IMG/VR virus record: IMGVR_UViG_3300027899_000982
Location: 1 to 63,950 of that record
DNA from: a virus
DNA: 63,950 bases
Direction: 5' to 3' (one strand)
The notes under the pieces were generated by a model. It was not told the DNA's origin. It was given only the letters and a program-made list of their open reading frames with translations, and made no database searches. Position 1 is the stretch's first letter, and each line of letters starts with the position of its first letter. Positions 1-8,115 of this stretch are shown one piece after another. Position numbers and translations under genes: made by a program.

Positions 1-120
1 ACTAATTGATGGACTAACCGAAGCATAAGTCCATCCATAAGCCCATCTATCAGCCCAAGTGTCAGTCCATCTATCAGTCCAAGCCTAAGTCCTTCTGCTT
101 CGGTTAGTCCATCAATTAGT
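1..120. repeat. 24-bp inverted repeat at the window edge
   Basis: Bases 1-24 are the exact reverse complement of bases 97-120, which lie inside the Ser-Pro repeat coding stretch. The match stops sharply at base 24. A fold-back of this kind at a sequence end is typical of an assembly or amplification chimera inside a repeat, so the true upstream sequence is probably more Ser-Pro repeat. Confidence 0.7.
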
Positions 121-414
121 CCAAGTGTAAGCCCAAGCGTAAGTCCTTCTCAATCTCCAAGCCTTAGCCCAAGTGCTTCTGTTAGTCCATCTGTCAGTCC
201 TTCTATAAGCCCAAGTGCTTCGGTTAGCCCATCATTAAGCCCAAGCGAAAGCCCAAGCGAGTCTCCAAGTGCAAGTCCAAGCACTCCACCAGAAGGAATC
301 ATTTTTGACTTCGATCAAATTGATTCCACATTCAAATTCAAGAAGCAAAATACTTCTTTCTTATTCTATACGGCACCTACTTTCCAATTTAACAAAAGAG
401 GGCGTTATGTCTGA
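10..414 (+). CDS. Ser-Pro repeat protein, 3' end only
   Basis: Frame 1 stays open from about base 10 to a TGA at 412-414. It reads as Ser-Pro-Ser-X units (SPSVSPSASPS type) to about base 290, followed by a short unique tail that includes FDFDQID and ends in RGRYV. The 5' part is outside the window or scrambled: an in-frame TGA at 7-9 lies in the inverted 24-bp copy. Low-complexity Ser/Pro stretches of this type occur in phage appendage proteins and in secreted proteins; no function can be given. Its stop overlaps the ATG of the next gene at 407, so both sit in one operon. Confidence 0.55.
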   Translation, partial: WTNRSISPSISPSISPSVSPSISPSLSPSASVSPSISPSVSPSVSPSQSPSLSPSASVSPSVSPSISPSASVSPSLSPSESPSESPSASPSTPPEGIIFDFDQIDSTFKFKKQNTSFLFYTAPTFQFNKRGRYV

Positions 415-1330
415 TGTGTCTATTATTATTCCAGCCAGAAATGAACCTTACCTACAGAAAACAATAGATGACCTGATAGCCAAAGCCAAGGGAAAGATAG
501 AAATTATTTGTGTCCTTGATGGCTATTGGCCTGATCCTATAATAAGTGATAATCCTAATTTAGTTTTGATTCACAATACAGATGCCAGGGGCATGAGGGC
601 TGCTATCAATGATGCTGTAAGAATTTCCAAAGGCAAATACATTATGAAAGCTGATGGTCATTGTATGTTTGCAGAGGGTTTCGATGAAATACTTAAAGCT
701 GATTGCGAACCAAATTATATGGTTGTCCCCAGTCGTTATAGTCTCGATGCTGATAATTGGAAGAGAGGTCGAGGCCCTATTGATTATCTGTATATCACTT
801 TTCCTTATATACCCGAAGAGCAATTTGGGTTAGGAATGCACGGTAAGAAATGGCTTGCTATTGAAGGTAACATGGGAGGGAATAGTTATTATGGTTTGGA
901 GAGTCAAAAGAAAGATATTCTAATTGATGATATAATGGCCTTTCAAGGGTCTTGCTGGTTTATGCACAAAGAATATTTTGTGAATACAGTTGGAATGTTA
1001 GACGAATATTGGTATAATATGTATCAAGAAGCACAGGAATTAATCTGCAAAGTTTGGTTATCTGGTGGTAGATGCGTAGTCAACAAAAAGACTTGGTATG
1101 CCCATTGGCATAAGACAGGATCAGGATATGGATTGTCCAAGCAAGCTAAATTAAAATCAGAAAAAGAATCGGTTGAGTATTGGATGGAAAATAAGTGGCC
1201 TGGACAGAAATTGCCTTTTGAGTGGCTGATCGACAAGTTTTCTCCAATACCCAGTTGGCCATCAGACTGGAAAACTAATACTAAATATTTTGAGGAATAT
1301 CAAAAATTGCTGGAGGGCATTTTAAAATGA
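407..1330 (+). CDS. family 2 glycosyltransferase
   Basis: A 307-aa GT-A fold enzyme expected to transfer a sugar from a nucleotide donor. Visible signs are the N-terminal SIIIPARNE segment, VLDGYWPDP for nucleotide binding and KADGHC in the DXD position. An open frame runs back to 269, but that part overlaps the Ser-Pro repeats; ATG 407 has AGAGGG just upstream and gives the usual family N-terminus. It is a clear paralogue of the N-terminal half of the 5937-7607 protein (shared PARNE, DGxWPDP, VVP and KTWxAH segments). It overlaps the following HNH gene by ATGA. Acceptor unknown. Confidence 0.85.
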   Translation: MSDVSIIIPARNEPYLQKTIDDLIAKAKGKIEIICVLDGYWPDPIISDNPNLVLIHNTDARGMRAAINDAVRISKGKYIMKADGHCMFAEGFDEILKADCEPNYMVVPSRYSLDADNWKRGRGPIDYLYITFPYIPEEQFGLGMHGKKWLAIEGNMGGNSYYGLESQKKDILIDDIMAFQGSCWFMHKEYFVNTVGMLDEYWYNMYQEAQELICKVWLSGGRCVVNKKTWYAHWHKTGSGYGLSKQAKLKSEKESVEYWMENKWPGQKLPFEWLIDKFSPIPSWPSDWKTNTKYFEEYQKLLEGILK

Positions 1331-1827
1331 ATGTTAATAGTATAACAGTAAGAGAAGAAGATGGGGGATTAAGAAACTTTATCAATGGTAAGAAATTGGC
1401 CCATTTTGTTTGGAATCATTATAATCCTGATCAACCTATTAAAAAAGGTTATTTAATTCATCATAAGGATAAAGATACATTAAATGATCACATAAGCAAT
1501 TTAGAATTGATGTCTATTGGAAATCATTCTATATTGCACCATACAGGCAGAAAGTGTTCTGAAAAGACTAAACAAAAAATGTCTTTAAGTAGTATAGGAA
1601 GGATTTTTTCTGATGAACATAAAATGAATTTATCAAAAAGTCATAAAGGTAAAAAGCATTCAGAAGAAACTAAAAGAAAGATGTCATCTTCTGGGAAAAA
1701 TAAAATAGTATCTGATGAAACCAAAAGAAAAATATCTGAGGCACTAAAGGGGCATGTTGTAACTAAAGAGGCAAGAGATAAAATGTCTAAAAGTCATAAA
1801 AAGGGGGCATACAATGGACAAAGCTGA
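1327..1827 (+). CDS. HNH homing endonuclease with NUMOD3 repeats
   Basis: A 166-aa free-standing homing endonuclease. The N-terminal half has the HNH core (LIHHKDKDTLNDHISNLEL, then HSILHH); the C-terminal half is a row of NUMOD3 DNA-binding motifs of the form SEETKRKMS/SEALKG. It sits between a glycosyltransferase and a methyltransferase, coupled to both (ATGA with the upstream gene, a 14-bp overlap with the downstream one). Four relatives occur at 14728, 27685, 32521 and 46232 on the other strand. The role inferred from the family is self-propagation into related phages rather than phage metabolism. Confidence 0.9.
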   Translation: MNVNSITVREEDGGLRNFINGKKLAHFVWNHYNPDQPIKKGYLIHHKDKDTLNDHISNLELMSIGNHSILHHTGRKCSEKTKQKMSLSSIGRIFSDEHKMNLSKSHKGKKHSEETKRKMSSSGKNKIVSDETKRKISEALKGHVVTKEARDKMSKSHKKGAYNGQS

Positions 1828-2428
1828 CGAGGTTGTTTGGAAACACTTTCACATCAAAAGAAATGACGTTTTACCTTTTTCTGGTTGGGCTGGTGGTAGG
1901 GCTATGTTGCCTTTGGTCTATCAGGAATTAGGCTACAAAGTAGGGGTAGAGATTGGGACAAGAGAAGGCATTTATGCTGAGGAAATGTGCAAAGTCTATC
2001 CTGATATGAAATTGTATTGTGTTGATCCTTGGAGAGCATTTTCTAGAAACCCACAAGAAAAGTTAGAAGAGCAATATGAGATAGCCAAAAAGAGATTAGA
2101 TCCCTACAATGTTGTGTTGGTTAGAAGGACTAGCATGGAAGCATTAAGCATTTTTGAAAATGAGTCTTTGGATTTCGTTTACATTGATGCTTTACATTCT
2201 TTCAATGGAGTTATGACAGACATACTCTTCTGGCAAAGGAAAGTCAGGATTGGCGGGATTGTGGCAGGACATGATTATTTCAAATTCTATCAGGCTGGTA
2301 TCATAACGGCTGTCAATGCTTTTACTTTGGGTAACAACATCAATCCTTGGTATGTCACCCGAAAAGACAGAGACCCAAGTTGGTTTTACGTTAAACACCA
2401 CAGATGCTATGATGAAGAGTGGATATGA
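1814..2428 (+). CDS. class I SAM-dependent methyltransferase
   Basis: A 204-aa Rossmann-fold methyltransferase of the Methyltransf_24 type. The SAM-binding motif I is VGVEIGTREG at about residues 43-52, the acidic motif II is YCVDPW, and DFVYIDALHSF with GGIVAGHDY completes the family pattern. It is a paralogue of the 4129-4731 protein: both open with a short 'KxxxRxDDxLPF' type segment and share YIDxxHxFxxVMxDxLxW. Its place among glycosyltransferases suggests O-methylation of a sugar or glycan, which is inference. Confidence 0.8.
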   Translation: MDKADEVVWKHFHIKRNDVLPFSGWAGGRAMLPLVYQELGYKVGVEIGTREGIYAEEMCKVYPDMKLYCVDPWRAFSRNPQEKLEEQYEIAKKRLDPYNVVLVRRTSMEALSIFENESLDFVYIDALHSFNGVMTDILFWQRKVRIGGIVAGHDYFKFYQAGIITAVNAFTLGNNINPWYVTRKDRDPSWFYVKHHRCYDEEWI

Positions 2429-3147
2429 AACTCTCCATCATCATTCCTGTTTTGAATAGCCACAAAGTAGTTATTCGGCAGATAAGGCATTTCAGAAAGA
2501 TGAAATTGCCTAATACTGTAGAGATTATTTTTGTGGATGATGGGAGTGATCCCCCTATTCAATTTGATTCAGGAATGAAGAATTTTCACATACTTTACAC
2601 CAATGACAAAAGACCTTGGACTCAAGGAATAGCCAGGAATTTAGGTGCTAGATTTGCCAAAGGGGAATATCTTTTCTTTACCGACATAGATCATATTATT
2701 TCTCAGGAAGCTATCAAGGCTGCTTTGGAGAGTGATTATGATAAGATGGTATTTCGTAGAGAGTATGGGGTGTTGGATAGTCATGGTAATATTAGACAAG
2801 AACTGCCCATACTTTATGCCAAGGGTCTTGATCCTGCAAGATACAGGAGAAGGAAATTAAATGCTGGATTTCATCCAACCACCTTCTCAATAAAGAAAAA
2901 GATATTTGATGAGATGCACGGTTTTGAGCCAAGATTCTGTCAGTATGGTTTTCATGCAGGCAAGAAATTCATGTCTGAGGATAGGGATTTTTTCTTGAGA
3001 TGGCAAAGGAGAGTAGCAAGGGGAAAATACAGACCTGAGATAGAAGGACCAAGAGTTTTCATGTTTCCTGTTGGTAGATTCCATGTAAAGCATGATCATA
3101 ATCCAGGTGGAATGTTCCACGACCTGAGCCTGGAGCAACCAGAATGA
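2425..3147 (+). CDS. family 2 glycosyltransferase
   Basis: A 240-aa GT2 enzyme: LSIIIPVLN start, IIFVDDGSDPP nucleotide-binding loop, FFTDIDH as the DXD motif and a GFHP/HGFEPRF acceptor-side region. A GTG at 2419 is in frame, but ATG 2425 overlaps the upstream stop as ATGA, the arrangement used throughout this operon, and gives the standard N-terminus. The final coding bases (3126-3147) recur at 3566-3587 on the far side of the next gene, which suggests that gene was inserted here. Confidence 0.85.
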   Translation: MKLSIIIPVLNSHKVVIRQIRHFRKMKLPNTVEIIFVDDGSDPPIQFDSGMKNFHILYTNDKRPWTQGIARNLGARFAKGEYLFFTDIDHIISQEAIKAALESDYDKMVFRREYGVLDSHGNIRQELPILYAKGLDPARYRRRKLNAGFHPTTFSIKKKIFDEMHGFEPRFCQYGFHAGKKFMSEDRDFFLRWQRRVARGKYRPEIEGPRVFMFPVGRFHVKHDHNPGGMFHDLSLEQPE

Positions 3148-3587
3148 AACAACTGCTGATTATTCTTTTGATTCTTATATTGCCAATCCAAGCTTGGGGA
3201 AATCCTTGGTTGATTAGCCAACAATATGAACCAGCGGAGATTCAGCCAGACAGGTTCTATCTTTGGTTTGATGATGATAAGCTGGAACATGGAGTATCAC
3301 CATCTTATGATATGCTGAAAAGACCATTCCTATTGGTTGATGTTGAGGTGTTTGGATTGAAACCTGGGCATCATGTGGTTAGGGCGCAAGCAGCTTGGAA
3401 GGACGAGGTATCCGGTATGTCCGATCCTTTCCCTTTTTCCTGGCCTTGGCAAAGGTTTTCATCCCCACGGTTATCAATACTAGAACACCGGCCAGTCCTA
3501 AAATTAGACAGCCCTATGACGAATGGTACTATTAGACCACCGACAGGACTAATGCTGTTTTAATTGAGCATGGAGTAACCAGAATGA
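3126..3587 (+). repeat. 22-bp imperfect direct repeat flanking an inserted gene
   Basis: Bases 3126-3147 and 3566-3587 match at 20 of 22 positions (GAGCmTGGAGyAACCAGAATGA). The first copy is the coding 3' end of the upstream glycosyltransferase; the second is non-coding and leads into the next glycosyltransferase. The pattern fits insertion of the 3144-3563 gene with duplication of its junction. Confidence 0.55.
3144..3563 (+). CDS. small secreted protein, fibronectin III-like
   Basis: A 139-aa protein with a clear signal peptide (MKQLLIILLILILPIQAWG). The mature part has 'GLKPGHHVVRAQAAWKDEVS', the rhythm of a fibronectin type III strand pair, and resembles the C-terminal part of the 8116-8466 protein. 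No catalytic motif is seen. It is flanked by a 22-bp direct repeat and separates two glycosyltransferases. It could be a periplasmic or surface-associated accessory protein; function unknown. Confidence 0.6.
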   Translation: MKQLLIILLILILPIQAWGNPWLISQQYEPAEIQPDRFYLWFDDDKLEHGVSPSYDMLKRPFLLVDVEVFGLKPGHHVVRAQAAWKDEVSGMSDPFPFSWPWQRFSSPRLSILEHRPVLKLDSPMTNGTIRPPTGLMLF

Positions 3588-4132
3588 TAGCTATAGTAGG
3601 AAAGGGGCCAAGCCTAATAGGTAAGAATATGGGCAGCCTGATAGATGCTTGTAATGTAGTGGTCAGGACTGCTGGTGGTAAATTGGATAATGATTATGGT
3701 CACAAAACAGATTATATCATTGTGACAACTCTATCCATACCTGAGATAGAGCAAAGTGATTTGACAGGAGTTAAAGGAATCTGGATTTATAAAACAAGAA
3801 CCAGACTTGGGTATAGCGATTGTATTTCTTATGTCAAAAGTCTTTTTGATGGTGAGATTAAATTTGCCAATATACAGGAATGGATAGAGGAATACAGAAA
3901 GACAGCCACAGTTTTTGAATATTCCCCTAAAGTGAACTATCCATCTAAAGGTACTGTAGCTGCTATTATGGCAATGAAAAGTTTTGATTATCCCCATGTG
4001 ATAGTAGCAGGGTTTGATTACATAACAGGAAGGACAAAAGTAGCCAAGCCCAAGCATGATTTCAAAGTTGAAAAGGAATTGCTGTTTAAGGCAGCAAATC
4101 AATACAATAAGACATTGAAGGGAATGACATGA
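3584..4132 (+). CDS. GT29-like (sialyltransferase-type) glycosyltransferase
   Basis: A 182-aa protein with the motif order of family 29. The large motif is IAIVGKGPSL...IDACNVVVRTAG at residues 2-31, the small motif is PSKGTVAAIMAM...VIVAGFD at 120-145, and His158 with Glu163 stands where the HxxxxE motif is expected. Family members transfer sialic acid from CMP donors, but bacterial and phage members are barely characterised, so the donor is uncertain. TGGAGTAACC precedes ATG 3584. It overlaps the next gene by ATGA. Confidence 0.65.
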   Translation: MIAIVGKGPSLIGKNMGSLIDACNVVVRTAGGKLDNDYGHKTDYIIVTTLSIPEIEQSDLTGVKGIWIYKTRTRLGYSDCISYVKSLFDGEIKFANIQEWIEEYRKTATVFEYSPKVNYPSKGTVAAIMAMKSFDYPHVIVAGFDYITGRTKVAKPKHDFKVEKELLFKAANQYNKTLKGMT

Positions 4133-4731
4133 ACCTTAGAGACTTGATCTGGATTAAATTTGGAATCAGGCCAGATGATATTTTGCCTTTTACTGCCTCT
4201 TCAAGAAAAGGGACCAGGAACATGATCTGGCAAGTGGCTGGAGAAATTGGCTTAAAAGTAGGAGCAGAAATTGGGGTGGAATGGGGTAGGAATGCTGTTG
4301 GTATATGTCGGGGCATACCAGATGTCAAGTTATATTGCATTGACCCTTATCTTCCTTATTACTCTAATTTTACAAGACCATCACAAGCACGTTGTGACCA
4401 CATCATGGAATGTGCCCAAGCAAAGTTTGTCAATTATGATGTTACTTTTATTAGGAAGAAAAGCGTAGAGGCCAGCAAGGATTTTGAGAATGAGTCCTTA
4501 GATTTTATTTATATTGATGGTGCCCATAATTTTGACGATGTGATGCTAGACTTATTGCATTGGGTTCCTAAAGTAAAACGCTGTGGTTTAATATCAGGAC
4601 ATGATTATAACGAAGGATACAGGAATGGTGTGATTACGGCTGTCAGGGCTTATACTCATGCCCATAATGTTAGTGAATACTATTTGACTTCTGAAGGACA
4701 GAAGAGTTTCTTTTGGGTGAAAGATTGGTAG
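4129..4731 (+). CDS. class I SAM-dependent methyltransferase
   Basis: A 200-aa paralogue of the 1814-2428 protein. SAM motif I is VGAEIGVEWG, motif II YCIDPYLPY, with DFIYIDGAHNFDDVM and GLISGHDYN following. Both copies sit after a glycosyltransferase in the same operon, so they may methylate different positions of one glycan (inference). Its stop (TAG 4729-4731) overlaps the start of the GT17 gene. Confidence 0.8.
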   Translation: MNLRDLIWIKFGIRPDDILPFTASSRKGTRNMIWQVAGEIGLKVGAEIGVEWGRNAVGICRGIPDVKLYCIDPYLPYYSNFTRPSQARCDHIMECAQAKFVNYDVTFIRKKSVEASKDFENESLDFIYIDGAHNFDDVMLDLLHWVPKVKRCGLISGHDYNEGYRNGVITAVRAYTHAHNVSEYYLTSEGQKSFFWVKDW

Positions 4732-5483
4732 ACACTTTCCTATTTTTCAATGAGTTGGATCTGCTTGAGATAAGGCTTCATGCCCTTGCTCCTTATGTCA
4801 GGAAGTTTGTCTTGGCAGAATGTCCAATTACTCATAGTGGTAAACCAAAGCCTTTATTCTTTCAGGAGAACAAAGAAAGATTCAAGGATTTCCCAATTGA
4901 GCATTTGATTGTCCCTATAACAAGTGGTACGTCTTGGGTTCTTGAGCATTATCAAAGAGAATACTTGATGAAGGGTATTGAGGATGCTGATCCAGAAGAG
5001 ATAATCCTGTTGTCTGATATGGATGAGATTCCTAATATGAAGGGATATGAGTTTGGTAAAGAAGGTGCCTTTAAGCAAAAGATGTATTACTACTATTTAA
5101 ATATCTGGACAGGCACTCTGTGGAAAGGGACTATTGCCAGAAAGAAAAAGAATATTGTCAAGCTGAATAGAGTCAGAAACAGAAGGAATGGTTATCCAAC
5201 CATAGTTTTTGATGGGGGATGGCATTTCTCTACGTTGGGAACAACCGAGCAAATCATTTATAAAATAGAGTCCTTTGCCCATATTGAATTGGACAAGCCT
5301 GAGTTTAAAGACAGGATTGATGACAACAGAAAGAATCTGCAAGACCCTTATAATAGAGGAGCAGCAAATTGGGGAAAAAGGGATTATAGATTGAGATTGG
5401 AAATGCCTAATGGTCCTGATTGGCTGTTAGAAAACAAAGAGAAATTTGCCCATCTTTTTTATGGAGATTTAAATGCACCCTGA
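4725..5483 (+). CDS. family 17 glycosyltransferase
   Basis: A 252-aa member of GT17, the family of eukaryotic beta-1,4-N-acetylglucosaminyltransferase III, with bacterial and phage relatives. Family hallmarks are VDTFLFFNELDLLEIRL at the start, FVLAECPITHSGKPKPL, the acidic LLSDMDEIP (DXD) and GGWHFS. The frame extends to TTG 4713, but TTG 4725 has GGGTGAAAG upstream and matches the N-terminus of its paralogue at 13756-14523 (MIVDAFTFFNE). It overlaps the next gene by 11 bases. Confidence 0.85.
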   Translation: MVDTFLFFNELDLLEIRLHALAPYVRKFVLAECPITHSGKPKPLFFQENKERFKDFPIEHLIVPITSGTSWVLEHYQREYLMKGIEDADPEEIILLSDMDEIPNMKGYEFGKEGAFKQKMYYYYLNIWTGTLWKGTIARKKKNIVKLNRVRNRRNGYPTIVFDGGWHFSTLGTTEQIIYKIESFAHIELDKPEFKDRIDDNRKNLQDPYNRGAANWGKRDYRLRLEMPNGPDWLLENKEKFAHLFYGDLNAP

Positions 5484-5937
5484 TAGCATGAGATTAATAA
5501 GATATTTCCGTGACCATTACCTTTTAGATATGAAAGGCTGTTCAATCTTGGACGTTGGATCAAGGAAAACAAGGCGTGGGCATAGAATCTACAAAGAGGA
5601 ATTAAGGGACTATCAATATACAGGAATGGACGTTGTCCCTGGAATGAATGTGGATATTGTTGGTTATGAGAATATTAAAGATGTTTATGATGTGGTTATA
5701 AGTGGTCAGACTATGGAGCATGTAGAAAGACCGTGGGAATTTTTGGTCAATCTAAAGCAATATTTCAAGACTTATATCTGTATAATTGCACCCCATAATA
5801 GCCCAGAACATAAAATTCCCATAGACACTTATCGGTATTTTCCTGATGGTATGAGAGCTTTGTTCAATTATGCTGGGATCAAAGAGTTGGAAATAATTAA
5901 AGCTGTAGCAGATACTATAGGCATAGGGAGTCATTAA
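5473..5937 (+). CDS. small class I SAM-dependent methyltransferase
   Basis: A 154-aa methyltransferase with motif I CSILDVGSRKTRRG, motif II YTGMDVVPG and a VVISGQTMEHVERPW segment typical of Methyltransf_11-type enzymes. It is shorter than the usual 200-250 aa because little follows the Rossmann core. It overlaps the upstream GT17 gene and joins the next gene by TAATG, so it is translated as part of the glycan operon. The target is unknown; a sugar methylation is a reasonable guess. Confidence 0.75.
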   Translation: MHPDSMRLIRYFRDHYLLDMKGCSILDVGSRKTRRGHRIYKEELRDYQYTGMDVVPGMNVDIVGYENIKDVYDVVISGQTMEHVERPWEFLVNLKQYFKTYICIIAPHNSPEHKIPIDTYRYFPDGMRALFNYAGIKELEIIKAVADTIGIGSH

Positions 5938-7607
5938 TGGATCTGAGCGTTTTAATCCCCGCAAGGAATGAGATGTTTCTTAGGAACACAGTAGATAATA
6001 TTCTATCTAAGATAGAAGGTGACACAGAGATTATTGTTGTGGCTGATGGCAACTGGCCTGACCCACCTATCTTAGACAATCCAAAAGTTAGGATCATTCA
6101 TCATAGCGAATCTATAGGCCAAAGGGCAGCAACGAATGAAGCAGCCAGATTAAGTAGGGCTAAATTCATTATGAAGTGTGATGCCCATTGTGCTTTTGAC
6201 CAGGGGTTTGATGTTAAACTTATGGGGGATTGTGAATATGACTGGACCGTGGTTCCGAGAATGTACAATCTACATGTTTTCAATTGGAAGTGCAATAATT
6301 GTGGCAATGAAACATATCAAGGCCCGACTCCAACCAATTGTCAGAAATGTAATACTCAAGCGACCTTTGAAAGAGTGATCTATTGGAGGGAAAAGAGAAA
6401 TCCTACCAGTGATTTCTTTCGCTTTGATTCGGAATTAAAATTTCAATACTGGGGTGCTTTCAGGGATAGACCAGAAGCTAAAGCAGATTTAGCCCCTACT
6501 ATGTCATTGATTGGTGCTTGTTGGTTTATACACAGGGAAAGGTTTTGGGATTTAGATGGGCTTGATGAGAAGCATGGTAGTTGGGGGCAAATGGGAACGG
6601 AAATTGCTTGTAAAAGCTGGCTGTCTGGTGGGGCTTTAATGGTCAACAAAAAGACTTGGTTTGCTCATCTGTTCAGGACTCAAGGTGGTGACTTTGGTTT
6701 TCCTTATCCTTGTAATGCTATTCCTGCAAGAAAGTATTCTAAGAAGTTATGGCTTGAAAATAAATGGCCTAAAGCCAAGCATGATTTGAATTGGCTTCTG
6801 GATAAATTTGGTCCTGTCCCTGGATGGGAAGAAAAGGCTAAAATAACTGTGAATGACATTATGGATAAACCAGTACCATCTGAGAATACTCCCAAAGAAG
6901 GTTTAGTCTATTATACTGATTTCAGCGGAGATGAAAGTATTCTTAAAACAGTTAGAAAACAGATTACAAAATGCTGCCCTGATTGGCCTGTTGTTTCAGT
7001 GTCGTTAAATAAGCCTTTAGATTTTGGTAAGAATGTTGTCTTGAATGGTAAGAGAAGTTACTTGATGATGTTTAAACAGATATTGGCCGGAATAGAGGCT
7101 AGTGAAGCTGACATGCTTTATATGGTTGAGCATGATGTTTTATACCACCCAAGTCATTTCCAATATAAAATTCAAGACCCTAAATTATTTTATTATAATG
7201 AGAATCGTTGGGCTATAAACTATAATACTGGTCATGCCCTTTTTTATCATACTAAAGCCACTTCAATGATGTGCGCTAAGAGAGAGTTATTACTGGAACA
7301 TTACAGAAAACGTGTTGACAGAGTTGAAAAAGAAGGATATAGTTTTAGAATAGGGTTTGAGCCTGGAGGACACCAATTTCCAAGGGGCATAGACCAATAT
7401 AAATTAGCTGTTTGGTGGTCTGAATTTCCTTGTTTGGATATACGACATGGCAAGAATTTGACTGTTAGTAGATGGAAAAAAGAGGACTTTAGGAATAAGA
7501 GAAATCTTTATGCTTGGGCTGAAAAAGAAATAGATGATGATATGCCTGGGTGGGGCAAAATTAAAGGTGTGATGGAATTGTTTAAGGAGGGAAACGATGC
7601 CATATAA
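5937..7607 (+). CDS. two-domain glycosyltransferase: GT2 with zinc ribbon plus C-terminal domain
   Basis: A 556-aa protein. Residues 1-300 are a GT2 domain (LSVLIPARNE, VVADGNWPDPPI, KCDAHC as DXD) closely related to the 407-1330 protein. Unlike that protein it carries an inserted Cys4 ribbon, CNNCGN...CQKCN, around residues 120-140. Residues 320-556 form a second globular region starting with GLVYYTDFSGDES and containing MVEHDVLYHP, which resembles the acidic metal-binding segment of another GT-A enzyme. The two domains may act in sequence on one acceptor (inference). SD is weak; TAATG coupling to the upstream gene. Confidence 0.75.
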   Translation: MDLSVLIPARNEMFLRNTVDNILSKIEGDTEIIVVADGNWPDPPILDNPKVRIIHHSESIGQRAATNEAARLSRAKFIMKCDAHCAFDQGFDVKLMGDCEYDWTVVPRMYNLHVFNWKCNNCGNETYQGPTPTNCQKCNTQATFERVIYWREKRNPTSDFFRFDSELKFQYWGAFRDRPEAKADLAPTMSLIGACWFIHRERFWDLDGLDEKHGSWGQMGTEIACKSWLSGGALMVNKKTWFAHLFRTQGGDFGFPYPCNAIPARKYSKKLWLENKWPKAKHDLNWLLDKFGPVPGWEEKAKITVNDIMDKPVPSENTPKEGLVYYTDFSGDESILKTVRKQITKCCPDWPVVSVSLNKPLDFGKNVVLNGKRSYLMMFKQILAGIEASEADMLYMVEHDVLYHPSHFQYKIQDPKLFYYNENRWAINYNTGHALFYHTKATSMMCAKRELLLEHYRKRVDRVEKEGYSFRIGFEPGGHQFPRGIDQYKLAVWWSEFPCLDIRHGKNLTVSRWKKEDFRNKRNLYAWAEKEIDDDMPGWGKIKGVMELFKEGNDAI

Positions 7608-7803
7608 AAGGGTAGACCCTGTGCCTGAAAAGCTGATGGATATTACAGCCTATGAAGGCCATTTCTCAATATGCCAAAAACTTAGAGATATTTATCACAT
7701 GACTAATGATGCTGAAATAAAAATGAATTGCAGAATTGCAATGGCAATGGCTAAATCTATGCAAGATAAACTTAAAAAATATAAAGAAGGATTAGTCAAA
7801 TGA
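7597..7803 (+). CDS. small helical protein of unknown function
   Basis: A 68-aa protein (MPYKRVDPVPEKL...) with predicted helices and a Lys-rich end. GGAGGGAAACG precedes ATG 7597. It overlaps the end of the glycosyltransferase gene by 11 bases and the next gene by ATGA. I recognise no family; the position between the glycan block and virion-like genes is the only context. Confidence 0.6.
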   Translation: MPYKRVDPVPEKLMDITAYEGHFSICQKLRDIYHMTNDAEIKMNCRIAMAMAKSMQDKLKKYKEGLVK

Positions 7804-8102
7804 ATCCATCTATATTCAAGAAACAGCCTTGGGAAGAAAGACAACTTGAGTTTGATGTATCAAATGCTTTAGCTACTGGTGACACTCTTTCTGCTAGCTT
7901 GACTCCTGTGGCTGAGGTTTTACTTGGAGATATTGTACAAAGTGCTATGGTTAGTGGGAATGTTACCAAAATAGCTAATAAGGTTTATGTTAAAGTTATA
8001 GGGGGAACAAACAAAATAGATTATACTGTTAGGGTAAGAATAACCACCACTAATGGTGATAAAATAGAAGATGAAATAACCATGCAAGTCAGAGATTCCT
8101 AA
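7800..8102 (+). CDS. small Ig-like phage structural protein (fibre-tail adaptor type)
   Basis: A 100-aa protein with a short lead IFKKQPWEERQLEFDVSNAL, then a beta-rich domain that repeats the pattern of small phage proteins often called fibre-tail adaptors: GDTLSAS, VTKIANKVYVKVIGG, YTVRVRITTTNGDKIEDEI. The family assignment is from recollection of that pattern and is moderate. It marks the change from glycan genes to virion or lysis genes. Confidence 0.55.
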   Translation: MNPSIFKKQPWEERQLEFDVSNALATGDTLSASLTPVAEVLLGDIVQSAMVSGNVTKIANKVYVKVIGGTNKIDYTVRVRITTTNGDKIEDEITMQVRDS

Positions 8103-8115
8103 AAAGGAGGAGATT

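Noticed and set aside
1-290. Ser-Pro repeat stretch considered as a CRISPR-like or tandem DNA repeat array
   Set aside because: Units vary in a codon-aware manner (synonymous changes in Ser and Pro codons) and the frame stays open, so it is protein-coding repeat.
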